Source: Bacteroidia bacterium (GTDB lineage Bacteria; Bacteroidota; Bacteroidia; J057). Taken from it: a stretch of 64,000 nt of DNA. Position numbers and translations under genes: made by a program. The notes beneath the pieces are model-generated. The model was given only the letters and a program-made list of their open reading frames with translations. It was not told the DNA's origin and did no database searches. The stretch is taken from the NCBI GenBank assembly GCA_030430205.1, contig JAUIGE010000013.1, forward strand, positions 105,070 through 169,069. Reading direction: 5' to 3'. Below, in pieces: positions 7,869-17,491 of the stretch. Each line of letters opens with the position of its first letter. Position 1 is the stretch's first letter.

Positions 7869-9296
7869 ATGCCCATTCCCTTTATTGGCCGAAAAGAAGA
7901 ACAGGAAATCCTAAAAGAAGCTTTGCTGTCACAAGAGGCGGAAATGATTGCTGTAATGGGGCGTCGAAGGGTAGGTAAAACTTTTATGATAAAAACGGTT
8001 TATGAAAAAGAGCTGGCTTTTGATGTCATAGGTATTCAAAATGGCGAGTTGAAGGATCAATTGAATATGTTTCGGGACAAGCTACTTGAATATTCAAAAA
8101 GTAGTTTTTCTTTGCCAAGCCCTAAAGACTGGTTTGAAGCGTTCAAGTTGCTAAAAGAATACCTACAAACTCTTCCCAAAGACAAAAAACAAGTTGTTTT
8201 CTTTGATGAACTTCCGTGGTTAGCTACTCATAAATCGAATTTCCTGCAAGCATTCGGCTACTTCTGGAATAGTTGGGCCTGGCAACAAAATTTGGTTGTA
8301 GTCATTTGTGGGTCAGCTGCTTCATGGATGATCCAAAAGGTGGTTAACAATAGAGGCGGCCTGCATAATCGAATTACGAAGCGCATTTATTTACAGCCAT
8401 TTACCTTGTCCGAAACGGAAGTATATTTACACGCAAGAGGGTTGAAATTCACGCGATATCAAATCGTGCAATTATATATGGCACTAGGGGGGATTCCTCA
8501 TTATCTGAAGGAAGTAAAAAAGGGTAAAAGTGCAGTTCAAAATATTAATGATATATGTTTTTCGAGAAGTGGATTATTGAGGGATGAATTTTTAAGGTTA
8601 TATCCATCTTTATTCCCCAATGCTGATAAGCATATCAAGGTAATACGGGCATTAGCTGAAAAAAAGGAAGGATTAACACGTCAGGACATCATTAAACTTA
8701 CCCAACTCAATAATGGTGGGGGCTTAACCACAGTTCTGGATGAATTATCATATGCTGGATTTATCTCTGTATACAAATCATATAACAAGAAAAAGGGGAA
8801 AGTATACCGCTTGACAGATGAATACTCTCTTTTCTATTTAAAATTTATTGAAAATAAAGAATTCGAAGGAGAAGACATTTGGCACCATTTGAGCCAAACC
8901 CAAAGCTATAAAAGTTGGAGCGGTTATGCTTTTGAAAGTATCTGCCTGAAACACATTCCGCAGATCAAAAAAGCCTTAGGCATTTCGGGCATTTATTCTT
9001 TGTCCTCCTCTTTTTACAAAAAAGGAACTGCCGACCAAAAAGGCTTGCAAATTGACTTGGTGATTGATCGAAAAGATCATGTCATCAATCTGTTTGAAAT
9101 CAAATTTTACAACAAAGAGTTTTCGATGACGAAAGCTTATGCAGAAGACCTTCGCCAAAAAATGTGGCGTTTTGAAGAAATAACCAAGACTACCAAACAA
9201 ATTAGCTGGGTTTTTCTCTCTACTTTTGGCTTAAAAAAGAATGAATTTAGTCTTGATCTCATTAATACGTCCTTGACGATTGATGATTTATTTTAA
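7869..9296 (+). CDS. AAA ATPase with DUF234-type nuclease-like C-terminus
   Basis: 475-residue cytosolic ATPase of the archaeal-type/DUF234 family. Walker A GRRRVGKT at 31-38, Walker B VVFFDELPW with Asp113-Glu114, and a sensor strand VVICGSAASWM. A winged-helix middle follows (ALAEKKEGLTRQDIIKLTQL). The C-terminal domain holds IDLVID (Asp396) and FEIKF (Glu410-x-Lys412), the D...ExK core of a PD-(D/E)XK nuclease fold. The gene is visibly more AT-rich than its neighbours and has its own leader with three palindromes, which suggests an acquired stand-alone unit. Function in this family is not established; defence or toxin-like roles have been proposed but are not shown by sequence. Confidence 0.86.
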   Translation: MPIPFIGRKEEQEILKEALLSQEAEMIAVMGRRRVGKTFMIKTVYEKELAFDVIGIQNGELKDQLNMFRDKLLEYSKSSFSLPSPKDWFEAFKLLKEYLQTLPKDKKQVVFFDELPWLATHKSNFLQAFGYFWNSWAWQQNLVVVICGSAASWMIQKVVNNRGGLHNRITKRIYLQPFTLSETEVYLHARGLKFTRYQIVQLYMALGGIPHYLKEVKKGKSAVQNINDICFSRSGLLRDEFLRLYPSLFPNADKHIKVIRALAEKKEGLTRQDIIKLTQLNNGGGLTTVLDELSYAGFISVYKSYNKKKGKVYRLTDEYSLFYLKFIENKEFEGEDIWHHLSQTQSYKSWSGYAFESICLKHIPQIKKALGISGIYSLSSSFYKKGTADQKGLQIDLVIDRKDHVINLFEIKFYNKEFSMTKAYAEDLRQKMWRFEEITKTTKQISWVFLSTFGLKKNEFSLDLINTSLTIDDLF

Positions 9297-9309
9297 GCAA
9301 ACTCCATCC

Positions 9310-11142
9310 ATGGCAAAATCGAAAATACCCTCCTACTGGCTGGTAGCCCTCCTCGGCTTAACCCTCCTCAGCTTCAGCTCCATCCTCGACAATGACTTTG
9401 TCAATTGGGATGATATGAGGTATATACAGGAAAATGAAGTCGTACACAGCTTCAGCGCTGAAAACCTGAAAAAGAGCTTTTCGGGAGAAGTCTCCGACAA
9501 CTACCATCCGCTGACCAATCTTTCCCAGACCCTGGATTGGGTGCTGGGCGGTGGAAAGGCTTTTCCTTTTCACTTCACCAGCCTGCTTTTTCATTTGCTG
9601 AATGTAGTGCTGGTTTTTTTGTTGATCAAAAGATTGGGGAAGGCGGAGTGGGCAGCGCTGCTCGTGGCAGCGATTTTTGCCGTGCATCCGATGCATGTGG
9701 AGTCGGTCGCCTGGGCCGCAGAGCGCAAGGATGTGCTCTATGCTTTTTTCTTTTTGCTTTCGCTCCTGGCTTACCTGAGGTATGTGAAAGAAAGCCCCAA
9801 CCTCAAGTATTTGGCGCTCGCCTTTGGCTTTGCGCTGCTGTCATTTCTCTCCAAACCAGCGGCCATGCCGCTTCCTTTTGTACTGCTGCTGCTGGACTAC
9901 CATCAGGGAAGGTCTCTCAAAGAGGCAAGGGTTTGGCTGGAAAAACTGCCCTTCCTGGCGCTGGCCATCACTTTTGGGTTGATAACCGTCAATATCCAAG
10001 CTGAAGATGCCATCCGGTCCATGGATTCCATCCATTGGGTAGAGCAAATATCTTTTGCTGCCTATGGCTTTGTGATGTATGTCTATAAATTTTTGATTCC
10101 TTTTCCGCTTTTCCACTACTATCCCTATCCCTCGGTTGATGATATTCCCTTTTACTTTTACCTCATGCCACTGATTGCCTTGCTGATGGTTCTCGCCTCT
10201 TTTTGGTGGGGGCGAAAGCACAAGGACCTCATACTGGGCTTTTGGTTTTTTGCCTTTATGCTGAGCGTGACCTTGCAATTTGTGCCGATAGGCTCTACCA
10301 TCATGGCTGACAGATACAGCTATGTGCCTTATATCGGGCTGGGAATCGTCCTCCTATGGCTGATAGAGCAGATGGGTTGGGCAAAGGAAAAGAAGATGGC
10401 TGTTCCGCGCTATGTGGGCATAGGCGTGGTTTTGCTGTGGGCAGCGCTGAGCTGGAAGCAGGGCAATGTCTGGCAGGATGCCGAGAGCCTTTGGACAAAT
10501 AGAATCGAAAATGGCCCCCGCGAAAGCGCCATTCCCTATTCGAATAGGGGAGAGTTTTACAAGCGTAAAGGCTTGAATGCGAAAGCATTACGCGACTTTG
10601 AGAAAGCGCTTTCTCTCAACCCCAACGAAACTGGCGCACTGCGCCAGCGAGCCAAAATGCAGCTCGACGCCGGCAAAACCGCCGAAGCATTGGCGGATTA
10701 CACCCGCCTCCTGGCCATCGACGATGATGACCCCAATGACTGGCAAAATTATGCCATCATCCTGACAAAGCTCAAACGCTCAGGAGAAGCGCTCGATGCG
10801 CTTGAAAATGCCGTCAAAAAAGGCGGCAATCCTGCGCCTCTCCACATGATGAAAGGCAATATGGCTTATCTGAATAACAATTTCTCAGAAGCCGCACAGG
10901 CCTACCAGGCCTACCTGGCTGCCGAAAGCGGGCAGGCCAACCTGCAGGTATGGAATATCCTGGCCATGGCCCAGCTGAAGGCAGGACAGCCTGCCGAGGC
11001 CTTGCAGACCATCGAAAAGGCCATCGGCCTTGCACCCCAAAACGGCGTTTTTTACCAGACAAAAGCGAATATCCTGCGCGCCATAGGACAAGAGGGCCCT
11101 GCCCTCGAAGCAGAACAAATGGCCCGAAAACTTGGGCTTTAG
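9310..11142 (+). CDS. GT-C-like membrane protein with C-terminal TPR repeats (copy 1)
   Basis: 610 residues. About ten membrane segments (15 to about 400) are followed by TPR repeats (about 415-605: AIPYSNRGEFYKRKGLNAKA, ALADYTRLLAIDDDDPNDW and similar). A conserved extracytoplasmic loop DNDFVNWDD and the motif HPMHVESVAWAAERKDVL resemble the TMTC / PMT-like GT-C glycosyltransferase group, where acidic loop residues bind lipid-linked sugar. The sugar and acceptor are unknown. The ATG at 9310 is preferred over one 30 bp upstream that overlaps the ATPase gene. It is a tandem paralogue of the next gene, 44 bp away; the two align throughout except at the cytosolic N-terminus. Confidence 0.85.
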   Translation: MAKSKIPSYWLVALLGLTLLSFSSILDNDFVNWDDMRYIQENEVVHSFSAENLKKSFSGEVSDNYHPLTNLSQTLDWVLGGGKAFPFHFTSLLFHLLNVVLVFLLIKRLGKAEWAALLVAAIFAVHPMHVESVAWAAERKDVLYAFFFLLSLLAYLRYVKESPNLKYLALAFGFALLSFLSKPAAMPLPFVLLLLDYHQGRSLKEARVWLEKLPFLALAITFGLITVNIQAEDAIRSMDSIHWVEQISFAAYGFVMYVYKFLIPFPLFHYYPYPSVDDIPFYFYLMPLIALLMVLASFWWGRKHKDLILGFWFFAFMLSVTLQFVPIGSTIMADRYSYVPYIGLGIVLLWLIEQMGWAKEKKMAVPRYVGIGVVLLWAALSWKQGNVWQDAESLWTNRIENGPRESAIPYSNRGEFYKRKGLNAKALRDFEKALSLNPNETGALRQRAKMQLDAGKTAEALADYTRLLAIDDDDPNDWQNYAIILTKLKRSGEALDALENAVKKGGNPAPLHMMKGNMAYLNNNFSEAAQAYQAYLAAESGQANLQVWNILAMAQLKAGQPAEALQTIEKAIGLAPQNGVFYQTKANILRAIGQEGPALEAEQMARKLGL

Positions 11143-11186
11143 CTTTTCTTTCCCTTAAATTGACTTTCATTCACTTCATTTATACC

Positions 11187-13040
11187 ATGGCACAGAAGAA
11201 GAAGAAAGTAAGCAGGAGGCAGTCGGCGGCTGGCAGTCGGAAGGCTGCAAAAAAAGTAAGCCGAAACTCCCAACCCGAAACCCCAAACTATCCCTGGTGG
11301 CAGCTCGCTCTTATCGCGTTGCTCACCTTCATCGCCTTTTTCCCAGCCCTCGACAACGGCTTTGTCAATTGGGATGACCCCAAATACATCGTCAACAATG
11401 AGGTTGTGCACAGCTTCAGTGGCGAAAACCTGGCTACTTCTTTCACCGAAGAGGTTTCGGATAACTACCATCCGCTCACCAATATTTCCCAGACCATCGA
11501 CTGGGTGCTGGGTGGGGGAGATGCAGGCATCTTTCACATCACAAGCCTGATTTTGCACATCATCAATGCGCTGCTGGTTTTCTTTTTGGTCATGATGCTG
11601 ACAGGCAAACAATGGGTCTGCATGGGCGTTTCGCTCCTTTTTAGCCTGCACCCCGTGCATGTGGAGTCTGTGGCCTGGGCCACCGAACGAAAAGACGTGC
11701 TCTACGGCTTGTTTTTTCTGCTTTCGCTGATTTCCTACCTGAAGTATCTGCGGCAGGAAAAATCCCAATTCTACGTATACGCCCTGATTTTTGGCCTTTT
11801 GTCCATGTTTTCCAAACCCGCAGCTATTCCTTTGCCGATGGTGCTGCTCCTGATAGATTATTTTGAAGGAAGGAAGTTGATGGACCAAAAAGTGATGCTG
11901 GAAAAGCTTCCTTTCTTTGCCATGGCCATCATTTTTGGCCTGATCACGGTTTCATTTCAGGCTGACAATGCTGTCAGGACCTTTGCCGAAGTGGGCTTTG
12001 GGGAGCGAATTGTATTCGCCTCCTACAGCTATGTGATGTATATCGTCAAATTCTTTTTTCCCTATCCGCTCTACGCATTTTATCCCTATCCCAATCTCTC
12101 GGATATTCCCACCTGGTACTATGGCATGCCTATCGTAGCGCTGGCTATCACGGGAGGGGTGATCTGGTTGGGGAGAAAAAATAAATTTTTGTGGTTTGGG
12201 CTGCTTTTTTTCCTGCTGGTGATCAGCATCACCTTGCAATTATTTGCCGTAGGCGGTGCCCTCATGGCTGATCGCTATACCTATATCCCCTATATAGGGC
12301 TGGGGATCGCCCTCCTGATGGGCATAGATGCCTGGATCGCCAAGCGAAAAAATCTGCAAAAACCTTTGTTGGTGGGCGGAATTGCCGCTTTGGCGATCTT
12401 TGGCGCTTTGACCTGGCAACAGGCCGAGACCTGGCGCGATGGCGAAGCCCTCTGGACGAATCTGATTGAGCGTTCTCCTACGCCTGTGCGCATTGCCTAC
12501 ACCAATAGGGGCGATTTTTACAAAGGGGAAAAGCAATATGAAAAGGCAATCGCGGACTTTAACAAAGCCCTTGAGATTTCGCCCAATGAGCCCGGCACCC
12601 TGCGCTTGCGCGCCAAAGTCAATTTCGACCTCCAGCGCTACCAGCAATCGCTGGCAGATTATCGCCAGGTGGTGATCTCATCCCCCGAGGATGTAGAGGT
12701 ATGGTCCAACATGGCCATCATCCAGGTGCTTACGAAGCAATATGATGATGCCCTCAAATCCCTAGATCGCACCCTGCAAATTGATCCCAATTATGCACCT
12801 ACCTACAAGACACAAGGTTATTTGAACAATGAATTGGGACGCCACCAGGCCTCCATACAGGCCTACCAGAAATTTCTGCAATTGCAGGGAGCAGATCCCG
12901 CGATCTATCATTCGATAGCGCTTTCCTACCAGCAACTCGGCAACCGCCAAAAGGCGCTTGAAGCCATCAACGAGGCGATTCGCCTCAATCCGAATGCAGA
13001 ATTGTACCAGCAGCTGCGGCAGCAGATTAGTATGCAGTAA
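11187..13040 (+). CDS. GT-C-like membrane protein with C-terminal TPR repeats (copy 2)
   Basis: 617 residues, paralogue of the preceding gene: DNGFVNWDDPKY, VSDNYHPLTNISQTIDWVLG and HPVHVESVAWATERKDVL are shared, then multi-pass membrane segments and C-terminal TPRs (RIAYTNRGDFYKGEKQYEKA, AYQKFLQLQGADPAIYH). The ATG at 11187 is chosen; a longer frame running back into the upstream gene is overlap only. Compared with copy 1, the cytosolic N-terminus is about 28 residues longer. That extra basic segment (about residues 10-34) is encoded by two blocks of four heptamers each (11217-11244 and 11261-11288). The stop TAA lies in a sequence like the units of the array that follows. Likely a membrane glycosyltransferase; substrates unknown. 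Confidence 0.85.
   Translation: MAQKKKKVSRRQSAAGSRKAAKKVSRNSQPETPNYPWWQLALIALLTFIAFFPALDNGFVNWDDPKYIVNNEVVHSFSGENLATSFTEEVSDNYHPLTNISQTIDWVLGGGDAGIFHITSLILHIINALLVFFLVMMLTGKQWVCMGVSLLFSLHPVHVESVAWATERKDVLYGLFFLLSLISYLKYLRQEKSQFYVYALIFGLLSMFSKPAAIPLPMVLLLIDYFEGRKLMDQKVMLEKLPFFAMAIIFGLITVSFQADNAVRTFAEVGFGERIVFASYSYVMYIVKFFFPYPLYAFYPYPNLSDIPTWYYGMPIVALAITGGVIWLGRKNKFLWFGLLFFLLVISITLQLFAVGGALMADRYTYIPYIGLGIALLMGIDAWIAKRKNLQKPLLVGGIAALAIFGALTWQQAETWRDGEALWTNLIERSPTPVRIAYTNRGDFYKGEKQYEKAIADFNKALEISPNEPGTLRLRAKVNFDLQRYQQSLADYRQVVISSPEDVEVWSNMAIIQVLTKQYDDALKSLDRTLQIDPNYAPTYKTQGYLNNELGRHQASIQAYQKFLQLQGADPAIYHSIALSYQQLGNRQKALEAINEAIRLNPNAELYQQLRQQISMQ
11217..11288 (+). repeat. two heptamer blocks inside a coding sequence
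   Basis: 11217-11244 reads AGGCAGT, CGGCGGC, TGGCAGT, CGGAAGG; 11261-11288 reads CCGAAAC, TCCCAAC, CCGAAAC, CCCAAAC. These are the same two families seen in intergenic arrays. They encode the extra N-terminal segment of the second GT-C/TPR paralogue, in frame. Confidence 0.8.
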
Positions 13041-13160
13041 TTTAGTAGGCAGTAATTTAGTAGGCAGTAATTTAGTAGGCAGTATGCAGGAAACCCACTG
13101 CCCACTGCCTACTGCCCACTGCCCACTGCCCACTGCCCACTGCCTACTGCCCACTGCGAA
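13034..13160. repeat. inverted heptamer array between convergent genes
   Basis: The left half has three tandem 15-bp units AATTTAGTAGGCAGT. The right half has about nine units CCCACTG/CCTACTG, i.e. the same heptamer family inverted. The array fills the whole gap between the convergent GT-C/TPR gene and lnt. It supplies the last residues (SGQ) and TAG stop of Lnt, and the TPR gene ends in unit-like sequence (ATGCAGTAA). Confidence 0.93.
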
Positions 13161-14964
13161 CTAACCTCCGGGATTTCACCCAGAAAAACCCAACCAGCAA
13201 GAGACTCAACAAGCCACAAACCCAGCCCAAATAATCTCCATGACGGACATAAAAAGTCCGTCCGCCATACACATTGCAGCGGCGGTCGTTGAAGGTTTCC
13301 GTCCAGTAGGGAGTGGGTTGGAGGATATTTCCCTGATTATCAGTAAAAAGGGAAATGCCGGTATTGGCGGAGCGAATGACTTCGCGCCGCGTTTCGATGG
13401 CGCGTAAAGTCGCGAAATGTGCGTGCTGGATATGACCAGACGAGCCTTTGCGCTCGTTGGTGCTGTTGTCAAAGTTCCACCAACCGTCGTTGGTGATGAT
13501 GGAGAGCAGGCCGGGATTCTCGCTGATAAGCGGTCTGATATAGTTGCCGTATTCGCTCTCGTAGCAGACGAGAGAGGCGATCTCGACGCCTTGAGGCGTC
13601 ACCAGCGGATGCATGCTGGGCGGTTTGCCATAATTGCCAAAACTCCCTCCCAGATCCAGGTTGTAGTCTTTGAGGAAAGCCAGATACTCCAGATAGGGCA
13701 TGCGCTCGACCATGGGCACCAGCTTTCCCTTTTGGAAAGTCTGTATGCTGTCGCCATTGCCCAGGAGGGCAGAGGCGTTGTAATACTCATAGTGGCCTAT
13801 GCTGGGCGCATAGCGCGCCGATTTGGGAATGACTTCCCGGGTAGAATCTATGATCCTGCCCTCTGTCAGCCCTGTCAGCAGGCTGAGGTCAGGATGCTCA
13901 AGCAGCACAGCCCAAATAGGCCTCAACAGCATATCCGTCCGCAGGTTGTGGTTCCAGACGATCCTGGGAATAGCCGTTTCGGGCAATACCGCCAGATCTA
14001 TGCTGTCCACGCCAGGCTGGCGCATAAGGCGCGCAAAAGTGAGAATCTGTTCCCTGGCCGTGCCGGAATATTTGTTATACGGGTCAATATTGGGCTGAAT
14101 CAGCCGCACATTCAGGCTTCCTTTTTCCTGAAAAACATCCCGATCCGGATTCAGGATATAGGGCTTTACCACAAAAGGAAAAGCCAGCAGCAAGGCTATA
14201 CCCGTCGCATAGGCATAGCGCCGGTATTTGCTCACCTGAGCCGCCCGGATCATCTGGTACACCAGCACATTGACCAGCAAGATATGCAGCGAAATGCCAA
14301 GCGTACCGGTGAATTCGGCATATTGTATCCACCAGGGGTAGAACGTCTGGCTGTGTCCCAGGGTCATCCAGGACCAGGAAAGCTCCCAGCTGAAGTGTAA
14401 CCACTCAAAAGTGATCCAGAAGGCAACGAAGCCCAGACTGAAAATAAAGGCCGTAGAGGCCCTCCTAAGGCGCGCAAAGAGGTAGACCGGAATGGTCATC
14501 AGGACCGGATTGATCAGGTTGGCGACCAGACCCGCGGTGAGTGCGGCTATTTTTTCATCGGGTGACTCTACGCCCAGGGCCGTCAGCATGATCCAGTAGC
14601 AACCGCCTACATTCCAGATCAGGAATGTCAGGTAAGCGTAGCGAAATATCTGCGCGTAGCGCGAGATGGTAGCCCTTTTGTACCAAAATGCTTTTCCCTT
14701 AAACCGCCAGATAAACTGCAGCGTTAGCATTCGCCAGATATTGATGAAGAAGGCTTTGAAAAAGCCCCAAAGGCGGTCTTCATACACCCGATCAGGGGTA
14801 TGGTCCATCAGCAACAACAGCGGCACAAAGGCGATGTATGCTAAAAAGGAAGTAGGAAAAGGGGGAAAGGACAATACAAGCATCAGGCCGGAGGCCAATA
14901 CCATCAGATAGGGTCTGTTTCGAGCCAGCCGATAAATCGACCATTTTTCTTTTTCCGGAGCCAT
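13144..14964 (-). CDS. lnt: apolipoprotein N-acyltransferase
   Basis: 606-residue inner-membrane enzyme that adds the third acyl chain to lipoproteins. The N-terminal half is multi-pass membrane (about residues 15-280, including [21 protein letters not shown] in parts). The C-terminal nitrilase domain shows the triad: Glu329 in AVLPETAIP, Lys in [15 protein letters not shown] (about 412-414), and Cys467 in LVCYESEYG. It is roughly 90 residues longer than Escherichia coli Lnt, mostly through an extra N-terminal membrane and loop region. The final codons AGT GGG CAG TAG are heptamer-array sequence, so the native C-terminus may have been replaced or extended. Start ATG at 14964. It converges on the GT-C/TPR genes. 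Confidence 0.93.
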   Translation of the reverse strand: MAPEKEKWSIYRLARNRPYLMVLASGLMLVLSFPPFPTSFLAYIAFVPLLLLMDHTPDRVYEDRLWGFFKAFFINIWRMLTLQFIWRFKGKAFWYKRATISRYAQIFRYAYLTFLIWNVGGCYWIMLTALGVESPDEKIAALTAGLVANLINPVLMTIPVYLFARLRRASTAFIFSLGFVAFWITFEWLHFSWELSWSWMTLGHSQTFYPWWIQYAEFTGTLGISLHILLVNVLVYQMIRAAQVSKYRRYAYATGIALLLAFPFVVKPYILNPDRDVFQEKGSLNVRLIQPNIDPYNKYSGTAREQILTFARLMRQPGVDSIDLAVLPETAIPRIVWNHNLRTDMLLRPIWAVLLEHPDLSLLTGLTEGRIIDSTREVIPKSARYAPSIGHYEYYNASALLGNGDSIQTFQKGKLVPMVERMPYLEYLAFLKDYNLDLGGSFGNYGKPPSMHPLVTPQGVEIASLVCYESEYGNYIRPLISENPGLLSIITNDGWWNFDNSTNERKGSSGHIQHAHFATLRAIETRREVIRSANTGISLFTDNQGNILQPTPYWTETFNDRRCNVYGGRTFYVRHGDYLGWVCGLLSLLLVGFFWVKSRRLVRSGQ

Positions 14965-14991
14965 ATATTTGCCAATCTACGCGCTTCTCCG

Positions 14992-17379
14992 CTAAAATTC
15001 CACCCGATAGGTAAGAATCGGAATCAATCCCAATTGGTATTTGGTAATCACCTGGTCTGCCTGGGGATCAAAATAGCGATATGCGATATTTTCCTGTCCC
15101 ATAACATTCTGAAGGTCAAGGGACAAAATGCGGTTTGCGTCTTTTTTCTGATTTGTATAAGTAAAGCGAATATCCAATCGGGAATAGTCAGGTAATTTTT
15201 CTGAAAAGGCCTGATCGTTCGCGTAAACGGTCGTTTCGGCAAGCCGTGAGGCTTCGACATCTATGGGCGTATTAAAATAGCCGCCCTGGTATACAAAACG
15301 GGCATGAATGCCCAGTATGCGGCTTTTGTCTTCTTTATTAAAATAAAACTCCTTGCCCGCCGTCAGCGAACTGGCATATTGGCCATCGTAGCGCGCCTGC
15401 CGTTGCTCGCCGTCGGCGCCGGTATAAAAAGCCTCATAGTAGGTGAGGCTCGCCAGGAAATAATACCCCCGATCCAATGTGCGCTCCACGCTCACTTCCA
15501 GGCCATAGTTCAGGCCTGTGCCTTCATTTACCAAAGCTTCCCCTATGAAGCCATCTTCAAATAAATTGAGCGCAGAAAAACTGCTCATGGGATTTGTGCT
15601 GATGGGCACATTGAAAATCACCTGAGCATAAGGCTCAATCTTCAGGCTGAGGTGATCGCTGAAGCGATGCGCATAGCTGATCACGGCATGATGTGCCTTG
15701 GTGAAATCCAATCCCTGATTGACATAGCTTGCCTCTATTCCGCTGCTGTCAACTGGTGAAAAATAGGTGCTCAAAGCTTGCATCTGGCTATGCAGGCCAT
15801 ATCCCAGGGTGAAACTTTGTTTTTCATTCATCGCATAGCGGAGGCGTGCGCGGGGTTCTATGGATGTCGAGCCATTCAGGCTGAGTCGCATGACATGTAC
15901 CCCTGCTTCTAGCAGCACTTTATTTTTGAGCGCATAGCTCAATTGGGCATAGGGCTGCAATAGCCCCGTTTTCCCTTTGCTGGCGCCTCGCGTCTGCAGC
16001 GCTTCTGTGCTGCTGATGCGCCTCACCCGGGAATACAGGTCGTATCCGATCTGATTTACATAAACTCCCGCCCTCAATTTGAGGGAAGAGTTAAAGCGAT
16101 GGGTGATGCCGCTGGTAAAGGACAAGCGGGATTGGCTGTAGAAATCTTCTCCCACACGCACCAGCGTGACGGTATCCCGCAGATAATCTGAGTTGCGTTC
16201 ACTTTGCAGGCCAGAGCCCACAAGCACAGTTCGCCAAAAAGTCTTTTTACCCAGCAATAACTCATGACTAAAGCCTACAGCTCCCATTTTGGATTTGAAG
16301 GTGATATCTGAACGGTCTTTTTGGGTTTTCCAAAGGGAATCGTTGGCCACCCGGACAGCCCTGAAGCTGTTGATGCTGGAGCCTCCCATGCCAAAAACCC
16401 GGAAAGTACCTGCCTTTTTAGCGGGTATTTCAATGTTGAAACTCAGGTCCTGGAAGTTGATGGTTTCATCACCGAAACTCACCCCCAATTTGCTCAGCAA
16501 ACCTACGGTGGAGTAGCGGTAATTGCCTAAAAAGGAAGCATTTCCTTTTCCGCCGATGGGGCCTTCGGCCGAAATATCGAGGCCTATCAGGCCAAATTGC
16601 AGGATGTATTCATCCTTGCCAGAGCTACCCCGGCGAAAATTGATGTCCATCACTCCCCCCAGGGAGTTGCCGTATTGCGCTTCATAAGCGCCGCTGAGGA
16701 AGGAGGAGTTGCGCATCATTTGCGCGCTCAGGATGTTGAATCCGCCGCCTGTGAGGCTGGGGCGGTCGCTGATGGTACCAGCGTTATTGAGGTGGTTGGG
16801 GTTGACGATTTCAACCCCTTCGAGCCGCCAGCTCAGGCTGGCGGGGGAGTTGCCCCGCACACTCAGGTGGTTCGTGCCGTCGTCCGGCGCGGTGACGCCG
16901 GGATAGGCCGTCACGAGCCGTGCCGGGTCAAAATAGGTCGCAGGGTAGCGACGAATCTCTTCCATCGTAAAGGTGCGTTTGCTCAATCCATTCAACTGGC
17001 GGGATTGATTGGTCGCAACGATGAGCACGCTGTCGGTTTCGGAATAATTATGGGTTAAAGCGATTTCCAGGAAAATCTCTTTGCCCGTTTTGACTTCCAA
17101 ATCGGACAGCAAATACTGCATATAGCCGTTTTTGGTCACTGTCACCACTCGCCGACCCACAGGAACATTATTGATCTTAAACCTCCCGTCCTTGTCAGAA
17201 AGGCCAACGATATTTTTTACACTGTCTTTGATCGTAATAGAGGCACCCGAAATCAGCTCGCCGGTAAAATCATCCGTGATTTTTCCTGTGATATTTACTT
17301 TCAGGTTTTGGCTATAAATATTTGATAATGAGATACTGAGAAGAAGAAATAGAGAAAATAAAAACTGTTGGCTTTTCAT
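14992..17379 (-). CDS. TonB-dependent outer-membrane receptor with CarboxypepD_reg-like domain
   Basis: 795 residues. Signal peptide 1-23 (ending NIYSQ). A carboxypeptidase-regulatory-like beta domain at about 27-108 (VNITGKITDDFTGELISGAS) is typical of Bacteroidota receptors. The plug is at about 125-250 (RYPATYFDPARLVTAYPGV; LSVRGNSPASLSWRLEGVEI), and a 22-strand barrel runs to the C-terminal aromatic end YRVEF. No SusD partner is adjacent, so it is probably not a polysaccharide utilisation locus receptor. The ligand cannot be assigned. ATG at 17379, divergent from the DUF2807 gene across 112 bp, so the two may share a control region. Confidence 0.92.
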   Translation of the reverse strand: MKSQQFLFSLFLLLSISLSNIYSQNLKVNITGKITDDFTGELISGASITIKDSVKNIVGLSDKDGRFKINNVPVGRRVVTVTKNGYMQYLLSDLEVKTGKEIFLEIALTHNYSETDSVLIVATNQSRQLNGLSKRTFTMEEIRRYPATYFDPARLVTAYPGVTAPDDGTNHLSVRGNSPASLSWRLEGVEIVNPNHLNNAGTISDRPSLTGGGFNILSAQMMRNSSFLSGAYEAQYGNSLGGVMDINFRRGSSGKDEYILQFGLIGLDISAEGPIGGKGNASFLGNYRYSTVGLLSKLGVSFGDETINFQDLSFNIEIPAKKAGTFRVFGMGGSSINSFRAVRVANDSLWKTQKDRSDITFKSKMGAVGFSHELLLGKKTFWRTVLVGSGLQSERNSDYLRDTVTLVRVGEDFYSQSRLSFTSGITHRFNSSLKLRAGVYVNQIGYDLYSRVRRISSTEALQTRGASKGKTGLLQPYAQLSYALKNKVLLEAGVHVMRLSLNGSTSIEPRARLRYAMNEKQSFTLGYGLHSQMQALSTYFSPVDSSGIEASYVNQGLDFTKAHHAVISYAHRFSDHLSLKIEPYAQVIFNVPISTNPMSSFSALNLFEDGFIGEALVNEGTGLNYGLEVSVERTLDRGYYFLASLTYYEAFYTGADGEQRQARYDGQYASSLTAGKEFYFNKEDKSRILGIHARFVYQGGYFNTPIDVEASRLAETTVYANDQAFSEKLPDYSRLDIRFTYTNQKKDANRILSLDLQNVMGQENIAYRYFDPQADQVITKYQLGLIPILTYRVEF

Positions 17380-17491
17380 GCTTTATCCGTTGGAGTTCTT
17401 GTATGCTGCAATTAAGGCAAATGGAGGGACTGCAAAAATGCGAAAAGTTTGCGAATGCAGCAGGGTAATAATTTTGCGCACTTGCTGACTT

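Noticed and set aside
10950..11186. Longer start for the second GT-C/TPR gene
   Set aside because: It runs back into the upstream gene in another frame; ATG 11187 sits directly before the shared domain.
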